DNA from: Betaproteobacteria bacterium HGW-Betaproteobacteria-11
Lineage (GTDB): Bacteria > Pseudomonadota > Gammaproteobacteria > Burkholderiales > Rhodocyclaceae
Reading direction: 5' to 3'
Assembly: GCA_002842395.1 (NCBI GenBank)
Contig: PHCV01000005.1
Span: forward strand, 151,133-215,132
Length of the DNA: 64,000 nt
Shown here: positions 19,334 through 26,851 of the stretch, piece by piece
How the letters are laid out: each line of letters opens with the position of its first letter
Numbering within the stretch: position 1 is the first letter of the stretch
The notes under the pieces: model-generated
Seen by the model: the letters and a program-made list of their open reading frames with translations, nothing else
What the model was told of the DNA's origin: nothing
The model's database searches: none
Position numbers and translations under genes: made by a program

Positions 19334-21501
19334 GCCGCCGCCCCGCGTCTCCAGGCATGAAACCGCTCTACCCAGGCCAACAGCTGTTCCGGGGCATGTG
19401 CCCGCTTCCAGACGCCGGCCACATACTTGTTGGCTTCGGCCAGCGTCGGATAGATATGGATCGTACCGAGGATCTTGTTGAGCCCAATGCCATGCTTCAT
19501 GGCCAGCACATATTCGGCGATCAGGTCGCCGGCATGTTCGCCGACGATGGTGACGCCGAGAATCCTGTCCTTGCCCGGCACGGTCAAGACCTTGATGAAG
19601 CCATGCGCCTCGCCATCCACGATGGCGCGGTCCAGGTCGTCGAGGTCGTAACGGCTCACCTCGTAGGCAATGCCCTGCTCCCGCGCTTCCTGCTCGTTGA
19701 GTCCGACGCGCGCCACTTCCGGTTCGACGAAGGTGGCCCAGGGAATCACCGCGTAGTCGGCCTTGAATTTCTTGAACGGATCGAACAGCGCATTCACGGC
19801 GGCATACCACGCCTGATGCGCGGCGGTGTGGGTGAACTGGAATGGGCCAGCGACATCGCCCGCCGCGTAGATGTTCGGGAAGTTGGTCTGCAAAAAGGCA
19901 TTGGTCGCCACGGTGCGCGCCGTCGTCACGCCCAGTTCTTCCAGCCCGTAGCCTTTGAGATTGGCCACGCGGCCGACGGCGACCAGCACGGCATCGAAGG
20001 GAATCCGCACATCGCGGCCTTCGTGCTCGGCGATCAATATCTTGTCGCCGCCTTCAACGACGAACTGTTTGGCCTTGTGGTTCACCAGCACGTCGATGCC
20101 TTCGGCGCGGAAGCGCTGCGTCACCAGTTCCGAGAGTTCTGGATCTTCGCGGATCATGATGCGCGGCGCCATTTCGACTTGTGTCACCTGGGCGCCGAAG
20201 CGAGAAAAAGCCTGTGTGAGTTCGGAGCCGATCGGGCCGCCGCCCAGCACCACCAGTCGCCGAGGCAACTCGCGCAGCGTCCACACGGTATCCGAGGTCA
20301 GGTAACCCACATCCTCGATGCCGGGAATCGGCGGCACGAAGGGGCGCCCCCCGGCGGCGATGACGATGCTGCGGGTGGTCAGGCGCTCGGTCGCGCCGTT
20401 ATTGCGGGTCAGTTCCACTTCCCAGGGCGAGACAATCTTCGCCGCGCCTTCGATGACGTCCACCCCCAACCCGGTGTAGCGTTCGACGGAATCGTGCGGC
20501 GCCACCTCGGCCACCACCCGCTGCACGCGCTCCATCACCTCGGCAAACGAAAAGTCGGCGCTGGCGGGACGGCGCATGCCGAACTCGACGGCGCGCTGCT
20601 GGTGCGAGAGGAACTTGGCCGAGCGGATCAGCGCCTTCGAGGGCACGCAACCGGTGTTGAGGCAGTCGCCGCCCATCCGGTGCTTCTCGATCAGCGTGAC
20701 CTTGGCCTTGACCGCCGCGGCGATGTAGGCCGTCACCAGCCCGGCGCTGCCGCCGCCGATGACGACGAGATTGCGGTCGAAGCGGCGCGGCTTCGTCCAT
20801 TTCGCATAGATTTTGTTCACGCGCACCACCTCCACAAGTTTTTTGGCGATCAGGGGAAACACGCCCAGCAGGGCAAACGACACCAGCAATCCCGGCGACA
20901 CGATGCCCGCCAGCGAATCGATCTTCGCCAGCTGCGTGCCGGCATTCACATAGACCACGGTACCGGCCAGCATGCCGAGCTGGCTGACCCAGTAGAAGGT
21001 GCGCGTCTTCATGGCCGTGAGACCCAGCAGCAGATTGACCAGGAAGAAAGGGAACACCGGTACCAGGCGCAAGGTGAACAGGTAGAAGGCGCCTTCCTGC
21101 CGCACGCCATCGTCGATGGCCCGCAGGCGCTCGCCGAAACGATTGGCGACCCAGTCGCGCAGCAGCGTGCGCGAGACCAGAAACGCGAGCGTGGCGCCCA
21201 GCGACGACGCGAAGGAAACAATCAGCGTGCCCCACCCCAAGCCGAAGATCGCGCCGCCCGCCAGAGTCATCCATACCGCGCCGGGCAGCGACAGGGCCGT
21301 GACGATCACATATAGCGCGAAGAAGATGGCCGCCGCGCTCAAGGGGCGGGCGGCGCGCCAGGTCTCGATGGCGGCCTGCTGCGACTTGAGGGCATCGAGG
21401 CTCAGGAAACGGCCGAGATCAAAGGCGAAATACAGCGCAACGACGGTCGCGATGAGCAAAAGCAGAAGAATTTTGTTGCGCGGCAAGGGCGTGACTCCCA
21501 T
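19330..21501 (-). CDS. fusion of TVP38/TMEM64 membrane protein and FAD-dependent disulfide-type oxidoreductase
   Basis: 723 residues in two parts. Residues 1-230 are a TVP38/TMEM64 (VTT/DedA-like) membrane domain with LPGAVWMTLAGGAIFGLGWG and RLVPVFPFFLVNLLLGL. From about 240 a mercuric reductase/lipoamide dehydrogenase-like domain follows, with the FAD motif LVVIGGGSAGLVTAYIAA, the redox-active disulfide GGDCLNTGCVPSKA, the NAD(P) motif VVLGGGPIGSELTQAF and YAAGDVAG. The dimerisation domain ends without the HPTLSE.. plus CxxH tail and shows HIYPTLAEANKYVAG. It likely moves electrons between NAD(P)H and a membrane-associated disulfide, quinone or metalloid substrate. It is first in its operon, behind an ECF-like promoter. 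Confidence 0.92.
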   Translation of the reverse strand: MGVTPLPRNKILLLLLIATVVALYFAFDLGRFLSLDALKSQQAAIETWRAARPLSAAAIFFALYVIVTALSLPGAVWMTLAGGAIFGLGWGTLIVSFASSLGATLAFLVSRTLLRDWVANRFGERLRAIDDGVRQEGAFYLFTLRLVPVFPFFLVNLLLGLTAMKTRTFYWVSQLGMLAGTVVYVNAGTQLAKIDSLAGIVSPGLLVSFALLGVFPLIAKKLVEVVRVNKIYAKWTKPRRFDRNLVVIGGGSAGLVTAYIAAAVKAKVTLIEKHRMGGDCLNTGCVPSKALIRSAKFLSHQQRAVEFGMRRPASADFSFAEVMERVQRVVAEVAPHDSVERYTGLGVDVIEGAAKIVSPWEVELTRNNGATERLTTRSIVIAAGGRPFVPPIPGIEDVGYLTSDTVWTLRELPRRLVVLGGGPIGSELTQAFSRFGAQVTQVEMAPRIMIREDPELSELVTQRFRAEGIDVLVNHKAKQFVVEGGDKILIAEHEGRDVRIPFDAVLVAVGRVANLKGYGLEELGVTTARTVATNAFLQTNFPNIYAAGDVAGPFQFTHTAAHQAWYAAVNALFDPFKKFKADYAVIPWATFVEPEVARVGLNEQEAREQGIAYEVSRYDLDDLDRAIVDGEAHGFIKVLTVPGKDRILGVTIVGEHAGDLIAEYVLAMKHGIGLNKILGTIHIYPTLAEANKYVAGVWKRAHAPEQLLAWVERFHAWRRGAAA
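20549..20574 (+). repeat. dispersed 26-bp element, copy 5 (in TVP38/FAD fusion gene)
   Basis: 24 of 26 consensus positions match. Antisense to its host, read as RRPASADF at about residues 310-318, in a variable stretch of the FAD domain. Confidence 0.88.
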
Positions 21502-21536
21502 TGAATGCCCTGTCGGCGAAAGGCTCGGGGCTGCAG

Positions 21537-21568
21537 ATTAGTCGTGCAATGCCCCCGATTTCTTACAG
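21537..21568 (-). promoter_or_regulatory. ECF-sigma-like promoter of the TVP38/FAD operon
   Basis: Minus-strand TGTAAGAA and CGACTAAT are separated by 15 bases and end 36 bases before the gene start. The same two boxes, with almost the same flanks (TTGCA before the second box), lie before arsS at 26821-26851. Two strongly conserved octamers with an unconserved spacer are typical of extracytoplasmic-function sigma factor promoters; the sigma factor itself is not in the window. Confidence 0.7.
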
Positions 21569-21627
21569 ACAATTCGCCTGTGCAAGAAAATGGCTGCGTA
21601 ATCCGACCAATCGTAAACATTGGCCTC

Positions 21628-21882
21628 TCATCGACCCATGACTCCAGGAACGCACACATGAACACCGCCACAGTCAGCATCAACGATCGCGCCGCTCTGG
21701 TTGAATGGATGCCCGTCGCCGCACACCGACTGGCGCATGGGCAGATTACAGAACGAGCACGACGCGAAGCGGAAGAAGGACAGCAGGTAAGGCCTGCCCC
21801 GCAGGCTGGACAACTCGAACTGCGCGCCGTCCAGGGCCGGCAGTCGAAAATTCCCGATTTTGTCGCCAGTCCTGCGCCTCAT
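21628..21882 (-). pseudogene. truncated peroxiredoxin-like (AhpC/TSA) gene
   Basis: 84 codons. GDKIGNFRLPALDGAQFELSSLRGRPYLL begins like AhpC/TSA or thiol-peroxidase-like proteins, and FFRFASCSFCNLPMR gives the redox CxxC region. After about residue 47 the sequence loses family character and ends at 21628, well short of the 150-200 residues expected. It starts 28 bases after the AhpD-like stop on the same strand, so it was probably co-transcribed. It could make a short product, but a 3' truncation is the simpler reading. Confidence 0.55.
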
Positions 21883-21909
21883 GCCTCGGCTCCGATGTGA
21901 CGCATGATC

Positions 21910-22479
21910 TCAGCCCTCCCAGGTGCGGTCGGCGAAGACGCCGTCGACCGGGGTATGGAAAACATGGTTGGCGTAGTTGCTGAGGGTCTTCACCGCGATC
22001 GCCAGAACGATTTCCAGAACCTGCTTCTCGCTGTAGCCGGCAGCCAGGAAGGGACTCACGGCGGCCTTGCTCGGCAGGCCACGCTGCCTGACCATCAGGC
22101 GCGCGAAGTCGTGCAGCACAGCCAGCTTCGCGTCGGGAATCGGGGTGTCGTCGCGAATTGCATCGGTCACGGCGGCGGGGACGCCTGACATCTTGTCGGC
22201 GACGAAACTGTGGGCGGCGACGCAATAGGTGCACCCGTTCTCACGGCTGATGGCGAGAAACACGACCTCCTGTTCGGCGGGCGTGAACCCCGACTGGCCG
22301 CGGAACAGGTTGTAGCCATGGATGTATGTGTCCAGCAGGCCGGGGGAATTGGCCATCATGCTGTACATGTTGGGGATGAAGCCCAACTGGGCCTGGGCCT
22401 CGTTGAGCCGTTCGCTGGCCGGTGAGACGGCTTGCGCCGGGGGGAGTGCCGAAAGACTGCTCTTGTACTCTGCTTGCAT
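21910..22479 (-). CDS. AhpD-like carboxymuconolactone decarboxylase-family protein
   Basis: 189 residues. The family motif CTYCVAAHS (CxxC plus His, preceded by Glu in SRENGCTYC) is the thiol active site of AhpD-type alkylhydroperoxidases. LGFIPNMYSMMANSPGLLDTYIHGYNLF is the conserved N-terminal block of the uncharacterised peroxidase-related branch. The ATG at 22479 is chosen because AAGGAG lies 7 bases upstream. The gene is preceded by a 16-bp dyad that matches one in front of the tetR gene, so it is likely repressed by that regulator and induced by an electrophile or peroxide. Confidence 0.9.
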   Translation of the reverse strand: MQAEYKSSLSALPPAQAVSPASERLNEAQAQLGFIPNMYSMMANSPGLLDTYIHGYNLFRGQSGFTPAEQEVVFLAISRENGCTYCVAAHSFVADKMSGVPAAVTDAIRDDTPIPDAKLAVLHDFARLMVRQRGLPSKAAVSPFLAAGYSEKQVLEIVLAIAVKTLSNYANHVFHTPVDGVFADRTWEG

Positions 22480-22564
22480 GATCGATCTCCTTGGATAAGG
22501 TGCTGCGCTGTAATAAACAAACGTTTCAGAATCTCTAAAAAACTTGGCGAATCGAGCGTGTTTA

Positions 22565-22580
22565 TGGACTGATAGTTCCA
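22565..22580. promoter_or_regulatory. putative TetR operator upstream of ahpD-like gene
   Basis: Minus-strand TGGAACTATCAGTCCA, an imperfect dyad. It matches the site before tetR (plus-strand TGGACCTATCGGTTCA) and both are followed on the plus strand by CATAATGT. It lies about 86 bases before the ahpD-like start, in the region between that gene and the tetR stop. Confidence 0.65.
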
Positions 22581-22596
22581 TAATGTGGCAAAAAAA

Positions 22597-23190
22597 TTAG
22601 TCGAGCGTTTTCATGATCGTGGCAATGATCCCTTTCAGGGTCTTAGGATCGGCACCGGCCTTCGACTGTGCTTTCAGGCCGCTCATGCTGCTGACGAGGT
22701 AATTGGCCAGTGTGCGTGCGTCACGTTCCTTGGGTATTTCCCCTTCTTCCTGGGCGCGCTCGACGGCTCTCTGAAGCACATCCCGAAAGCGGTGAATACT
22801 TTGCGACACATCTTGCGCGATTTCGGGTTCGCTTTGGGCAAACTCGGTGGCGGTATTCATCACCAGGCAGCCTCGCGGCCTTTGGCGACCCTTGATGTCG
22901 TCCAGTACCGAGTTGAGAAAAGCTTCGATGAAGCGGCGTCCGGAGGGCGCCTTGGACAAGCCTTCCCTGAGTCCAGATGAAACCTGATCTGCATAGCGGG
23001 AAACGCAACGGCGGAACAAAGGTTGCTTGCCGCCGAATGCCCGGTAAAGACTGCTCTTCGACAAATTCATGACCACCAGCAAGTCCTGCATCGAGGTGTG
23101 CCCGTAGCCTTTCGCCCAGAACCGCTGCATTGCCGCTTCCAAGGCGACATCGGGGTCGAATTCAAGAGGGCGTCCAACATTCAGTGCCAT
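22597..23190 (-). CDS. TetR/AcrR-family transcriptional regulator
   Basis: 197 residues. The N-terminal helix-turn-helix is ALEAAMQRFWAKGYGHTSMQDLLVVMNLSKSSLYRAFGGKQPLF (TetR signature, recognition helix around SKSSLYRAF). A ligand domain of the electrophile-sensing type follows, with PRGCLVMNTATEFA carrying a cysteine at the start of that domain (NemR/AcuR-like arrangement). It lies directly upstream of the ahpD-like gene and reads the same way. A dyad between its -35 and -10 boxes suggests autorepression. The start at 23190 has no Shine-Dalgarno, and the predicted transcription start coincides with it. Confidence 0.92.
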   Translation of the reverse strand: MALNVGRPLEFDPDVALEAAMQRFWAKGYGHTSMQDLLVVMNLSKSSLYRAFGGKQPLFRRCVSRYADQVSSGLREGLSKAPSGRRFIEAFLNSVLDDIKGRQRPRGCLVMNTATEFAQSEPEIAQDVSQSIHRFRDVLQRAVERAQEEGEIPKERDARTLANYLVSSMSGLKAQSKAGADPKTLKGIIATIMKTLD

Positions 23191-23196
23191 GCGACA

Positions 23197-23225
23197 ATAC
23201 TGGACCTATCGGTTCATAATGTCAA
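23197..23225 (-). promoter_or_regulatory. tetR promoter, predicted leaderless
   Basis: Minus-strand TTGACA (23220-23225), a 17-base spacer and CAGTAT (23197-23202). Transcription would start about 6-7 bases further on, at the A of the tetR ATG (23190). The operator dyad fills the spacer. Confidence 0.6.
23201..23216. promoter_or_regulatory. putative TetR operator at tetR promoter
   Basis: TGGACCTATCGGTTCA, an imperfect dyad (TGGACC / GGTTCA) lying inside the tetR promoter spacer. Seventeen of 22 bases are shared in register with the site before the ahpD-like gene. Confidence 0.65.
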
Positions 23226-23286
23226 CAGACTCAGTACAATCCATACATTCAAATTCAATTCAATGGATGTGCGGCTACCGCTCATT

Positions 23287-23595
23287 CTATGCCCTTGTTG
23301 AGTCAGGTCTCGAAGTCGCTGGCGGGCATCTTCGATGCCGAACGTCGTCATTGCATAGTCGAAGGGCATCGCTTCGTGCGCTACAAACCCCGCGCCCCGA
23401 GCGTTGAATGGACGGGCACGGCACATCAGCGTACGAGCAAAACACGCAGCAGTCGCCTGGTTTGGGTTTCAACACGGTATGGCAAGTTTCGCACTCGTAG
23501 AACCACTGGCATGCATCCGTGGGCACGGCCTCGGTCTTGACATGCCCGCATACCGGACAGATCAGGATCGATTGCAGAATAGGACCGGCGGACAT
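23287..23595 (-). CDS. GDCCVxC-domain protein with C-terminal extension
   Basis: 102 residues. The first ~65 are a small zinc-ribbon-like protein: ILICPVCGHVKTEAVP, WFYECETCHTVLKP and GDCCVFCSYADVPCPSIQ. This is the GDCCVxC domain, a (seleno)protein family often encoded near metalloid or mercury genes; here all positions are Cys, not Sec. Homologues normally end soon after CPxIQ. Here the frame continues for 38 Arg/Ser/Cys-rich residues, which looks like read-through after loss of the stop codon. The ATG at 23595 has AAGGAA upstream. Function unknown; metal or metalloid binding is likely. Confidence 0.75.
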   Translation of the reverse strand: MSAGPILQSILICPVCGHVKTEAVPTDACQWFYECETCHTVLKPKPGDCCVFCSYADVPCPSIQRSGRGVCSARSDALRLCNDDVRHRRCPPATSRPDSTRA

Positions 23596-23654
23596 CAAGA
23601 TTCCTTCAAAAGTCAGCGCTGGCAGGAATGGCTTCAGCACATCCTACGCACCAC

Positions 23655-24737
23655 TCACAATGTGCCCACCAGCATTGCGGCGGTCCAAGCCAACCCGGCG
23701 GCCAGCGGCAGCGTGGCGGCCCATGACAGGAGGATGCCGCGCAGCGTGGCCCGGTCGACCGTGCCAGCGCTCGCGCCCATGCCGGCAATGGCGCCGACGG
23801 AGACGTGGGTGGTGGATACGGGCATGCCGAGCTTGCTGGCGAACAACACCAGCGTTGCCGTGACAAGGTTCGCCGCCAGGCCCTGGCGGTGGTCCATGCG
23901 CGTGACGCGCCGGCTCATGGTGACGGCGACGCGGCTTGCGTGCAGCAGACCGCCAGCCGCCATGACGGCGGCGATGGCCAGCGCCGTGCCGACGACATCG
24001 AGAGCGCTGCCGGCGATGAGCAGCGCCGCAAGCTTGGGCGTGTCGTTGACGCCACGCGCGAAACAGATCAGCGTGGCCGAGGCGATGTGTGCGCGATCGC
24101 CAGCGCGGGTCAGGGAGAGGCGTACCACCACGCCTGACTTTTCCTGGCATTCGCTTTCCGGGGCGATCAACACGGTGGGCGACGCGGTTCCAACCATCAT
24201 GGCGCCGACCGGCGGGGCGAGCGCCGACGGTGCCACCACGCAGGCACAATCGTTCGCCGGCAGCCGTTTCACGAGCCGCGACGCGCCAAAGCCGAGCGAG
24301 GCCGCGAGCAGCGGACTGGCCAGCAGGGGCAGCAGGAATAGGCCGGCCAGCGCCACGTAGCGCACTTCGGCGCCAGGCTGGGCGAGCCCGGCGCCCACCA
24401 GCCCGCCGATCAGCGCATGGGTGGTCGAAATAGGCAGGCCAATGCGCGTCGCCAACAGGACGGTCAGCGCAGCGCCCATGCCGACGGCGGCGATGAACTG
24501 CGGCGCATTGACCACCGCGTCCGGCACCAGGCCTCGCCCGGAAAACTGCTGGACCAGCGTGCCGGCCAGCCACCAAGAGGTCAGGCTGCCGGCGATGGTG
24601 GCCGCCGTTGCGAGCAGCAGGGCCCGGCGGTAGTCGAGCGTTTCACTGCCCCAGACGGTGGCGAAGCCCTTGAAGTTGTCGTTGGCGCCGTTCCAGTAGA
24701 CGACGAACAACGCAGCGGCGACCAGCATGATTTCCAT
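23655..24737 (-). CDS. pit: PiT-family inorganic phosphate transporter
   Basis: 360 residues with about ten membrane helices. The duplicated PiT signatures are present: N-terminal WNGANDNFKGFATVWGS and C-terminal FARGVNDTPKLAA, plus GLPISTTHALIGG and GMPVSTTHVSVGA. It is a low-affinity phosphate (and potentially arsenate) symporter. It lies between the ArsM-like methyltransferase and the GDCCVxC gene on the same strand, with GGAGG before its ATG. In this setting it may supply, or export around, phosphate/arsenate handled by the neighbouring enzymes; that link is inference. Confidence 0.93.
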   Translation of the reverse strand: MEIMLVAAALFVVYWNGANDNFKGFATVWGSETLDYRRALLLATAATIAGSLTSWWLAGTLVQQFSGRGLVPDAVVNAPQFIAAVGMGAALTVLLATRIGLPISTTHALIGGLVGAGLAQPGAEVRYVALAGLFLLPLLASPLLAASLGFGASRLVKRLPANDCACVVAPSALAPPVGAMMVGTASPTVLIAPESECQEKSGVVVRLSLTRAGDRAHIASATLICFARGVNDTPKLAALLIAGSALDVVGTALAIAAVMAAGGLLHASRVAVTMSRRVTRMDHRQGLAANLVTATLVLFASKLGMPVSTTHVSVGAIAGMGASAGTVDRATLRGILLSWAATLPLAAGLAWTAAMLVGTL

Positions 24738-24761
24738 GGCTTCCTCCCTTCTGTATGGTGT

Positions 24762-25817
24762 TCAGCAGCAGCCGCAGCTTGCCTCGTCGCCGCCTATGCC
24801 ACCGATGCCGCCTTCGGCAAACGGCAGCGCCTTGCCGCAACCTTCGAAGATGCCGTAGTGACGCGAGAAGTCGCCGATGAAGTCGAAATGCGGTGCCAGG
24901 CGGCTTTCCTTGAGCATGCGCCAGGTGTTGCCACAGACCGGGAAGACGCGGCTGGTCTCGATGCGGTGATGCCTGTCGAGCAGGAACTCATGCCCATGCT
25001 CGGGCATGCTGCCCCGATAGACGACCGCCTGGCCGTAATCCTCGCAGTCGGATTCCAGTCCGTCGAGTTTGAAGAGGCGATAGGTCGCCGAGAAGAATCG
25101 TATGCCTTCAGTGCGCGGCAGAAGCTCCGGATCGGTGATCGCCAGCAGTCGATCTTCCACTAGGCGCGGGTCGTTGAAGCCGGCATGTCTTGACGTTTGC
25201 AGAAAGTCGTTCCAGTACAGCGCCCCGCCCAGGCATTCGCCGTAGAGCACCGGATCATTGCGCACCGACGCGGGCACGCGCCGGTCGGCATAGACGTCGG
25301 AGAAGTAGAACTCGCCACCCGGCTTGAGCAGCCAATGCACGCCGCGCAGCACGGCGTCCTTGTCGGACGAGAGGTTAACCACGCAGTTGGAGACGATGAC
25401 ATCGAAACTGCCCGGTTCCAGATCGAGCGCGTCGAGGCGTTCGATATAGCCGCGCAGGAAGCGCACGTTGGCGAAGCCGAAGCGCTCGGCATGCCAGCCG
25501 CGGTGTCGCTCGGCGACGGCGAGCTGCTCGTCGGTCATGTCCACGCCGACCACCTCGCCATCCGCTCCGACAAGCTGCGCCAGCGCATACACGTCGCGTC
25601 CCGAACCACTGCCGAGATCGAGCACGCGGCAGCCGGCCAGCAGCGGCGGCGCGACCAGACCACAGCCGTAATAGCGTTCGAGCACTTCGGGATGGATCTT
25701 CGCCAGCAGCGGCTTGAGCCAGCCCGGCACGCTGGAAGCGTCACAGCAGGCGGAGGTTTTCAGGTCGGCGGAAGTCGCCAGTTGCTTGCCGTAGTAATCC
25801 TTCACGAGTTCGTGCAT
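24762..25817 (-). CDS. ArsM-like SAM-dependent methyltransferase
   Basis: 351 residues. The class I methyltransferase core has motif I RVLDLGSGSGRDVYALAQLVG near residue 60, VVGVDMTDEQLAVAERH, VIVSNCVVNLSSDKDAVLRGVHWLLKPGGEFYFSDVYADRR. The SNCVVNL segment and the conserved cysteines (ACCDAS near residue 24, SNC, and the terminal CGCC) match arsenite methyltransferase-like proteins. Those in ArsS loci have this longer C-terminal domain. The ATG at 25817 has AGGAG 6 bases upstream and overlaps the arsS stop. The substrate is probably trivalent arsenic or a related metalloid. Confidence 0.88.
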   Translation of the reverse strand: MHELVKDYYGKQLATSADLKTSACCDASSVPGWLKPLLAKIHPEVLERYYGCGLVAPPLLAGCRVLDLGSGSGRDVYALAQLVGADGEVVGVDMTDEQLAVAERHRGWHAERFGFANVRFLRGYIERLDALDLEPGSFDVIVSNCVVNLSSDKDAVLRGVHWLLKPGGEFYFSDVYADRRVPASVRNDPVLYGECLGGALYWNDFLQTSRHAGFNDPRLVEDRLLAITDPELLPRTEGIRFFSATYRLFKLDGLESDCEDYGQAVVYRGSMPEHGHEFLLDRHHRIETSRVFPVCGNTWRMLKESRLAPHFDFIGDFSRHYGIFEGCGKALPFAEGGIGGIGGDEASCGCC

Positions 25818-26794
25818 GTCGTCTCCTGTGGTTTCGTTTCCAGCGATCCGCCGCAGCTGCTGCCCTGGCCGGCGGTGCAGCCGTAGCAGTGGTCGGCAAC
25901 GCGGATCGGGCTGTCCGCGAATTCGCGGTCGAGCAGTTCTGATAAGTGCATCGGCGCATGGCCCACACCGAGCGGCAGGCCCAGCATCTGGTTGAAGTCG
26001 CAATCATGCACATGGCCCTGCCAGCTTACCGAAATCAGCGTCCGGCACATCACGCCGATGAGGTTGTCGCCGCAGTGGGCGCCTTTGAGCAGACCCATGT
26101 AATCGTGAAATTCGCCGCGCGAAACGAGCGTGCTTCCAAAACGCTGGATCGGCATGTTGGCTAATGCGAACAACTGATTGAAGACGATTCCATAACGGGT
26201 CGCCAACTGTTCCTTGTACGCCACTTCAAGGTGCTGCTGGTTGGGCGGCAGACTGGGGCCGGGCGGGTTGTAGACCAGGTTCAGCGTCCTGCCGCTATCC
26301 GGCAAACCATAGCCCAGCGCGTTGAGCTTGCGCAAACCGGAGAGGCTGGACTCGAAGACGCCATCGCCGCGCTGGCGGTCCACGTTTTCCTCGAGGTAAC
26401 ACGGTAGCGAGGCGACGATCTCGACCATGTTGGTCGCAAGGAACTCCGCCAGATCCTCCTGGTCGGGTTCGTTGAGGATGGTGAGATTGCATCGGTCGAT
26501 CACGCGGAGTCCCTGCGCCTTGGCCGCCAGTACCAGCCGGCGGAAATGGGGGTTGAGTTCGGGTGCGCCGCCAGTCAGATCGAAGGTCGCAATGCCCTGC
26601 CGCTGCGCGAAGCGCAACATCAGTTCCATCGTCTCCCAAGACATTTCCTCGGTGCGCTTCGGGCTCGCCGCGACATGGCAGTGCAGGCAGGACTGATTGC
26701 AGCGGTAGCCGAGGTTGGCTTGCAGGATTTCCAACCGGTCGCGCCGGAGGCGTGGGAAATCGGTTTTGACCAACAAAGAAAAGGTGTCGCGCAT
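25802..26794 (-). CDS. arsS: arsenosugar biosynthesis-type radical SAM protein ArsS
   Basis: 330 residues. The radical SAM cluster motif CNQSCLHCH (CxxxCxxC) lies near residue 33 in NLGYRCNQSCLHCHVAASP. TFDLTGGAPELNPHF and NLVYNPPGPSLPPNQQ are the other ArsS-family signatures. The C-terminus HVHDCDFNQMLGLPLG and CYGCTAGQGSSCGGSLE supply further metal/cluster cysteines. All candidate selenocysteine positions are Cys. ArsS is thought to make the adenosyl-derived 5-deoxyribose-arsenic bond of arsenosugars. It is the first gene of its operon, behind an ECF-like promoter. Confidence 0.93.
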   Translation of the reverse strand: MRDTFSLLVKTDFPRLRRDRLEILQANLGYRCNQSCLHCHVAASPKRTEEMSWETMELMLRFAQRQGIATFDLTGGAPELNPHFRRLVLAAKAQGLRVIDRCNLTILNEPDQEDLAEFLATNMVEIVASLPCYLEENVDRQRGDGVFESSLSGLRKLNALGYGLPDSGRTLNLVYNPPGPSLPPNQQHLEVAYKEQLATRYGIVFNQLFALANMPIQRFGSTLVSRGEFHDYMGLLKGAHCGDNLIGVMCRTLISVSWQGHVHDCDFNQMLGLPLGVGHAPMHLSELLDREFADSPIRVADHCYGCTAGQGSSCGGSLETKPQETTCTNS

Positions 26795-26820
26795 GCCGCG
26801 TCTCCGTAACGGTATCGCTC

Positions 26821-26851
26821 ATTAGTCGTGCAAACCATGAAATTCTTACAG
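26821..26851 (-). promoter_or_regulatory. ECF-sigma-like promoter of the arsS operon
   Basis: Minus-strand TGTAAGAA, 14 bases, CGACTAAT, ending 27 bases before arsS. Both boxes and the adjacent TTGCA are identical to the site before the TVP38/FAD gene (21537-21568). The upstream box lies over the lnt stop codon region. Confidence 0.7.

Noticed and set aside
22590..22604. Third ECF-like CGACTAAT box near the tetR stop
   Set aside because: It is the end of the tetR coding sequence and no TGTAAGAA box lies at the right spacing.
23607..23632. Possible element at the 5' side of the GDCCVxC gene
   Set aside because: About eight mismatches to the consensus, too diverged to separate from chance.
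25802..25880. Selenocysteine in arsS or the GDCCVxC gene
   Set aside because: Both families include selenoproteins, but no in-frame TGA lies at the relevant positions; all are Cys codons.
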